A stretch of 64,000 bases of DNA from Geomonas sp. RF6 (lineage in GTDB: Bacteria; Desulfobacterota; Desulfuromonadia; Geobacterales; Geobacteraceae). Of this stretch, positions 60,261-64,000 are shown piece after piece. How positions within the stretch are numbered: position 1 is the stretch's first letter; the number at the start of each line of letters is the position of its first letter. The notes under the pieces were generated by a model. The model made no database searches. It was not told the origin of the DNA and saw only the letters and a list, made by a program, of their open reading frames with translations. Both the position numbers and the translations under genes were made by a program. The DNA lies in NCBI RefSeq assembly GCF_021044625.1, contig NZ_CP087999.1, positions 637,001-701,000 on the forward strand. The letters run 5' to 3'.

Positions 60261-62327
60261 ATTAATCTCATCCGCACAGTCCGCAATATCGGGATCATTT
60301 CCCACATCGACGCCGGGAAAACCACCGTCTCGGAACGCATCCTCTATTACAGCGGGGAAACGCACAAGATGGGAGAGGTGCACGACGGCCAGGCCGTGAT
60401 GGACTGGATGCCGCAAGAGCAGGAGCGCGGCATCACCATTACCGCCACAGCGACGAGCTGCAACTGGAACCGCTGCCGCATCAACCTGATCGACACGCCG
60501 GGACACATCGATTTTACGATCGAGGTGGAGCGCAGCGTCCGGGTACTCGACGGGGCGGTGGCCATCTTCAGCGCCGTCGAGGGGGTGCAGCCGCAGAGCG
60601 AATCGGTATGGCGGCAGGCGGACCGCTACCGGGTCCCGAGGATCTGCTTCATCAACAAGATCGACCGCGCCGGCGCAGACTACCAGCAGGCGCTGCGCCA
60701 GATCGCGGAGCGCCTGAAGGCCCGCCCCGTGCTGCTGCAGCTCCCCGTGGGGTCCGAGGGGAATTTTTCCGGCGTGATCGATCTCCTCACCGAGGAGCTC
60801 CTCACCTTCAGTGAGGCCGACCTCGGGCGCACCGTGCACAAGGGTGCGGTACCCGCGGAGATGATGGAAGAGGTGCGGGAAGCACGGCTGAAAATCGTGG
60901 AGGCAGCCGCAGACTTCGACGACGCGATAATGGCGGACTTTTTGGATAACAAGAGTGTGGAGGGTGGCCGGCTGCGTGAGGCGTTGCGCCGCGCCACCCT
61001 CGCCTGCGACATCTTCCCCGTTTTCCTCGGATCGGCCCTGCGCAACAAGGGGATACAGCCGGTGCTCGACGCCGTCGGCTATTACCTGCCGTCCCCGCTC
61101 GACATCCCCGCCTTCGCCGGGCACAATCCCGCCACCGGCGAACGCGAAAGCCTGCCGTGCGACCCGGCCGCACCGCTGAGGGCGCTCGCCTTCAAGGTCA
61201 TGGCCGAGGAGGGGCGCCGACTCACCTATCTACGCATCTACAGCGGCACGTTGCGCCCCGGGGTGCCCCTTCTAAACAGCAGCCGCCAGTCGCCGGAGAG
61301 GATCAGGCACCTCTTCCGCATGCACTCGCACCGCCGAGAGGAGATCCCGGAGGCCGTCGCCGGAGAGATAGTCGCGGCCTCCGGCTGTCAGATTACCCTT
61401 ACCGGCGACACGCTGTGCGACCCGGCGAAGCCGCTTCTTCTCGACGGGCTCTCGGTTCCGGAGCCGGTGGTATCAGTCGCTGTGGAGGCGAAGGGTGCCG
61501 ACCACCGGGAGCACCTCATGCAGGTCCTGGAATACTTCCAGTGGGAGGACCCGACCTTCAGGGTGCACGAGGACCTGGAAACAGGACAGACGATCCTCAC
61601 GGGGATGGGGGAGCTGCACCTCGACGTTATCGTGGACCGCCTGCGGCGCGAGTACGGGGTCCAGGTGCAGACCGGTCGGCCGCGGGTGGTGTACCGGGAG
61701 ACGATCCGGCAAAAGGTGGTGCGGCGCGAGGTCTTCCGCCGCGAAGGGGAAAGGCGCGCGGAGATGGCGGAGGTGGCCCTTTCTCTCACCCCGCTGCCGC
61801 GCGGCAGCGGAGTCCGGATACTCCTTCCTCCGGCGCCCCCGCAGATCTCCTCGGAGCTCGTTGCCGCCGCCAAGGACAGCCTGCAGCAGGGGGTCGCTGC
61901 CGGCTGCCGTACCGGTTACAGCCTCACCGATCTCGAGGTGAAAGTGCAGGAGATCCCTGTCGAGATGGGGGTGCCGAGCGAGCCTGCGCTGAGGGTGGCG
62001 GCCCAGCGCGGCGTCATCCTCGCGGCGCGGGAGGCCGCACCGTTTCTTCTTGAGCCGATCATGTCGCTGGAGCTGGAGGTCCCGACAGAGAGCGTCGGAA
62101 AGGTGCTCGGCTCGCTGCAGCAAAAGCACGGCAAGGTGGAAAAGCTCGATAAGCGGGGGGATACCGACGTCGTGCGCGCCACGGTCCCTCTGGCGCAGAT
62201 GTTCGGCTACATGACCGAATTGCGCAGCATCACCAAAGGAAGGGGAAGCTACACCATGGAGTTCCTCCGCTTCGAGGAAGCCCCAGGACCGGTCCAGGAG
62301 AGCTTCGGCCTCGGCGCCGGAAGATGA
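60261..62327 (+). CDS. Elongation factor G paralogue, AUU start
   Basis: A 688-residue translational GTPase. The G1 motif is [12 protein letters not shown] near residue 11, G2 RGITITA, G3 DTPGHIDF, G4 NKIDRAG; domains II to V follow with [13 protein letters not shown] and [17 protein letters not shown] segments. The first in-frame ATG, 60369, comes after the P-loop and cannot be right. No ATG, GTG or TTG lies between the upstream stop (60210) and the P-loop; ATT at 60261 follows AAAAAGGAGAAGGACC at normal spacing and is downstream of a sigma-70 promoter. Such paralogues may act in ribosome recycling or stress, unlike the main EF-G. Confidence 0.85.
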   Translation: MNLIRTVRNIGIISHIDAGKTTVSERILYYSGETHKMGEVHDGQAVMDWMPQEQERGITITATATSCNWNRCRINLIDTPGHIDFTIEVERSVRVLDGAVAIFSAVEGVQPQSESVWRQADRYRVPRICFINKIDRAGADYQQALRQIAERLKARPVLLQLPVGSEGNFSGVIDLLTEELLTFSEADLGRTVHKGAVPAEMMEEVREARLKIVEAAADFDDAIMADFLDNKSVEGGRLREALRRATLACDIFPVFLGSALRNKGIQPVLDAVGYYLPSPLDIPAFAGHNPATGERESLPCDPAAPLRALAFKVMAEEGRRLTYLRIYSGTLRPGVPLLNSSRQSPERIRHLFRMHSHRREEIPEAVAGEIVAASGCQITLTGDTLCDPAKPLLLDGLSVPEPVVSVAVEAKGADHREHLMQVLEYFQWEDPTFRVHEDLETGQTILTGMGELHLDVIVDRLRREYGVQVQTGRPRVVYRETIRQKVVRREVFRREGERRAEMAEVALSLTPLPRGSGVRILLPPAPPQISSELVAAAKDSLQQGVAAGCRTGYSLTDLEVKVQEIPVEMGVPSEPALRVAAQRGVILAAREAAPFLLEPIMSLELEVPTESVGKVLGSLQQKHGKVEKLDKRGDTDVVRATVPLAQMFGYMTELRSITKGRGSYTMEFLRFEEAPGPVQESFGLGAGR

Positions 62328-62354
62328 TCCCTCCGCGACAGGAAAAGGTCGCTC

Positions 62355-62828
62355 CTACCGCTGTGCCTCCTTCGGCACCCTCTCCAGCAGGCCGAAATGA
62401 AGAGCCCCCCACAGCCCGATGAGGATCGCCTCTGCCGCGTCGTGCCGCAGTGACGTCGGACGGGGCGCAGCCGACCACTCTATCACCTTTCGCGCCAGCT
62501 CCCCTGCGTGCCTCTTCGCATCCGCGCCGCTTCTTTGCTCCCGCGGCAGGAGGAAAACCTGTCTCCACACTTCCGCTCCTACGCGCCGCACCGCGATCCC
62601 CCGCTGCTCCGCCTCCTTTTCCCACAGCACCGCGAGGTTTCCGCCCCCCTCTATCACCATGGCAGTGAGGTTCGGGATGCCGTTCAGGATGCCGTGTGCG
62701 CCCCGGCGCAGCCGCTCGGTGCTCCCGAAGTTCTGGGAGCGGTACCAGAGGAGTCTCCCGTCCCCCCCGTAAAGGGCGAGGCCGGTTCTCAAACCAAGAT
62801 CGACAGCAAGGAGTGAAGCAATGGGCAT
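62355..62828 (-). CDS. RuvC/RNase H-fold putative nuclease
   Basis: A 157-residue protein. The first strand LLAVDLGLRTGLALY gives the Asp of RuvC-type enzymes; VIEGGGN near residue 60 provides a Glu, and LRHDAAEAILIGLWG near 130 an Asp pair, the order seen in RuvC-like resolvases. The length is near that of RuvC, but the similarity beyond these residues is slight. The start follows TGAGGACC. It is convergent with the EF-G-like gene. A DNA- or RNA-cleaving role is inference. Confidence 0.6.
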   Translation of the reverse strand: MPIASLLAVDLGLRTGLALYGGDGRLLWYRSQNFGSTERLRRGAHGILNGIPNLTAMVIEGGGNLAVLWEKEAEQRGIAVRRVGAEVWRQVFLLPREQRSGADAKRHAGELARKVIEWSAAPRPTSLRHDAAEAILIGLWGALHFGLLERVPKEAQR

Positions 62829-62972
62829 TGCGGGTCCTCAAAAGTGGCACTACGGTGAGACGGTGTGAAGTGAGAATGTACCGAGATAAAGGGGCAAGGC
62901 AAGAAAATTGTTCACGCGCTGCACAGAGTATGGCCTCGGTGATAGCGTAAAAAGGCGTTGCGGGAAGCGGAG

Positions 62973-63001
62973 TTGACATTAGCTGCCCCCAATATAATCT
63001 T
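62973..63001 (+). promoter_or_regulatory. Candidate promoter for the last gene
   Basis: TTGACA at 62973-62978 and TATAAT at 62993-62998 are perfect elements but only 14 bases apart; TAATCT at 62996-63001 gives a 17-base spacing with a poorer -10. It precedes the ATG at 63064 by about 60 bases. Confidence 0.45.
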
Positions 63002-63063
63002 GGCTCTGGTAGAGGATGCGCTAGTTCAGCCAGTGCTTCGGAAAAGGAAGAGGAGAAACTGTC

Positions 63064-64000
63064 ATGACGCAAAAGAAGATCGTGCTAGTACAGCCACCTT
63101 TCTACCGCCTTTTCGACGACGCCCACTCATACAATGAAGCGCAGCTCTCCCTCGGCTATCTCGCCGGCGCCATCGGCGCGAGTACCTCGTGGGAGGTGGG
63201 GATCTACAACGCCGACTTCAACAGGAACACCTTTTTCCAGGGGCACAGCGCTTCCTTCAGCTTCAAGGCGACGGAGGGGTATGCGAACTTCCTCGCCAAC
63301 GTCACGGAGCAGGAACACCCTATCTGGAAGGAGGTGCAGGAGATTCTCGAGGAAATGCAGCCGGACGTCGTCGGGATAACAACGACGACCCAGAACTTCC
63401 GCTCGGCCTGCATGGTGGCACGCATCGCCAAGGCGATCGATCCAGCCATATCGGTCATAGTCGGAGGACCTCACTGCTCGATGATCGGAGTGGACGTCCT
63501 CGACGCCGCGGAGATCGATTTCGGCGTCATCGGCGAAGGGGAAGTGACGATCGTCGATCTCCTCCTCGCGCTGGAAAAGAAGACCGATCTCTCCGAGGTG
63601 AAGGGGATCGTGTACCGGCTGAACGGAAAGAAAACGGCGACCGCGCCGCGGGACCTGATTTTCGACCTCGATTCTCTCCCCTTCCCCCACCTCGCCGCGC
63701 AGGCATCGCTCAGGGACTACCCGCTCTACCCGAAGAGCGCTTTCTACAGCGTCCTCTCCAGCCGGGGGTGCCCTTATCGCTGCACCTTCTGCGGCTCCTC
63801 ACGGGTATGGGGTGGAAAGGTAAGGCTCAGGTCTCCGGAGAACGTGATCCAGGAGTTGGAGAGTCTGCAACAGATGGGGCTGCGCTCCGTGCGCTTTGCC
63901 GACGACACCTTCGGTTGGAACAGGGACTGGACCGAGGTGCTGTGCCACGGCATCACGACGCGCTGCCCCGGGCTCAAGTGGAAGTGCGAGGTGCACGTAA
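63064..64000 (+). CDS. B12-binding radical SAM protein (5' part)
   Basis: The gene runs off the right edge; 312 codons are visible. The B12-binding domain (1-150) has IVLVQPPFYRLFDDAHSYN near the start and VVGITTTTQNF and VGGPHCSM segments. The radical SAM motif SRGCPYRCTFCGSS is near residue 238, followed by FADDTFGWNRDW. The ATG follows AGAGGAG. This B12-SAM class covers methyltransferases and related enzymes with many substrates; the missing C-terminal part prevents a closer call. It differs from the DUF4070-type enzyme at 50012. Confidence 0.88.
   Translation, partial: MTQKKIVLVQPPFYRLFDDAHSYNEAQLSLGYLAGAIGASTSWEVGIYNADFNRNTFFQGHSASFSFKATEGYANFLANVTEQEHPIWKEVQEILEEMQPDVVGITTTTQNFRSACMVARIAKAIDPAISVIVGGPHCSMIGVDVLDAAEIDFGVIGEGEVTIVDLLLALEKKTDLSEVKGIVYRLNGKKTATAPRDLIFDLDSLPFPHLAAQASLRDYPLYPKSAFYSVLSSRGCPYRCTFCGSSRVWGGKVRLRSPENVIQELESLQQMGLRSVRFADDTFGWNRDWTEVLCHGITTRCPGLKWKCEVHV

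Noticed and set aside
60369-62327. The ATG at 60369 as the start of the EF-G-like gene.
   Set aside because: It would remove the P-loop, which is intact and in frame upstream.

Overview
The window looks like a chromosomal segment of a GC-rich Geobacterales bacterium (Geobacter/Geomonas-like Desulfuromonadota). This rests on gene content: a cbb3 oxidase operon, many sensor kinases and HD-GYP proteins, a sigma-54-like promoter, a DsbA-like selenoprotein, DUF4402 pilins and B12-dependent radical SAM enzymes. No rRNA, tRNA, CRISPR array or prophage was seen. Species was not determined.

Layout. 1-7.3 kb: cbb3 cytochrome oxidase structural genes (ccoN partial, ccoO, ccoQ, ccoP), their assembly genes (ccoG, ccoH, ccoI, ccoS) and a TauE/SafE-like membrane protein. 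7.6-10 kb: an ABC exporter-like pair plus a DUF2318 protein, probably an iron-related cassette. 10.2-17.3 kb: one operon on the minus strand with three histidine kinases, a receiver and an HD-GYP phosphodiesterase. 17.6-19.5 kb: a ModE regulator and two small lipoproteins. 19.6-27.3 kb: a lipid-handling group (alpha/beta hydrolase, MlaA, a ligase-ACP-acyltransferase fusion, an acyl-CoA ligase) with an ADP-ribosylglycohydrolase. 27.2-30.5 kb: HD-GYP and HEAT-repeat proteins. 30.7-36.2 kb: a chaperone-usher locus with DUF4402 pilins, whose main pilin gene has a remarkable tandem structured leader. 36.4-40.8 kb: DoxX, DUF445, a GNAT-histidine kinase fusion and a molybdenum-carrier-like protein.

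40.9-55.7 kb is bounded by two virtually identical, inverted IS4-family elements of 1307 bp. Between them lie a VanX-like peptidase, a cupin, a DsbA-like selenoprotein with an in-frame UGA, a DUF4142 protein, NAD synthetase, DNA ligase D, a B12 radical SAM enzyme, a thioredoxin-like protein, a DUF2235 hydrolase and a metalloprotease-like lipoprotein. 56.4-58.9 kb is a DNA-repair neighbourhood (DUF763, Fpg, MutT). 60.2-62.3 kb is an EF-G paralogue that appears to start at AUU. The window ends in a second B12 radical SAM gene.

Most notable: (1) two tandem ~75-nt RNA units in the pilin leader, with covarying hairpins, a ribosome-binding site inside the closing stem, and a perfect alternative hairpin between the units; (2) a selenocysteine codon in a UxxC DsbA-like protein with a stem-loop at the right distance; (3) an EF-G-like gene with a good promoter and Shine-Dalgarno sequence but only AUU as start; (4) redistribution of c-type hemes between CcoO and CcoP; (5) two IS copies inserted at the same point of a palindromic repeat family.
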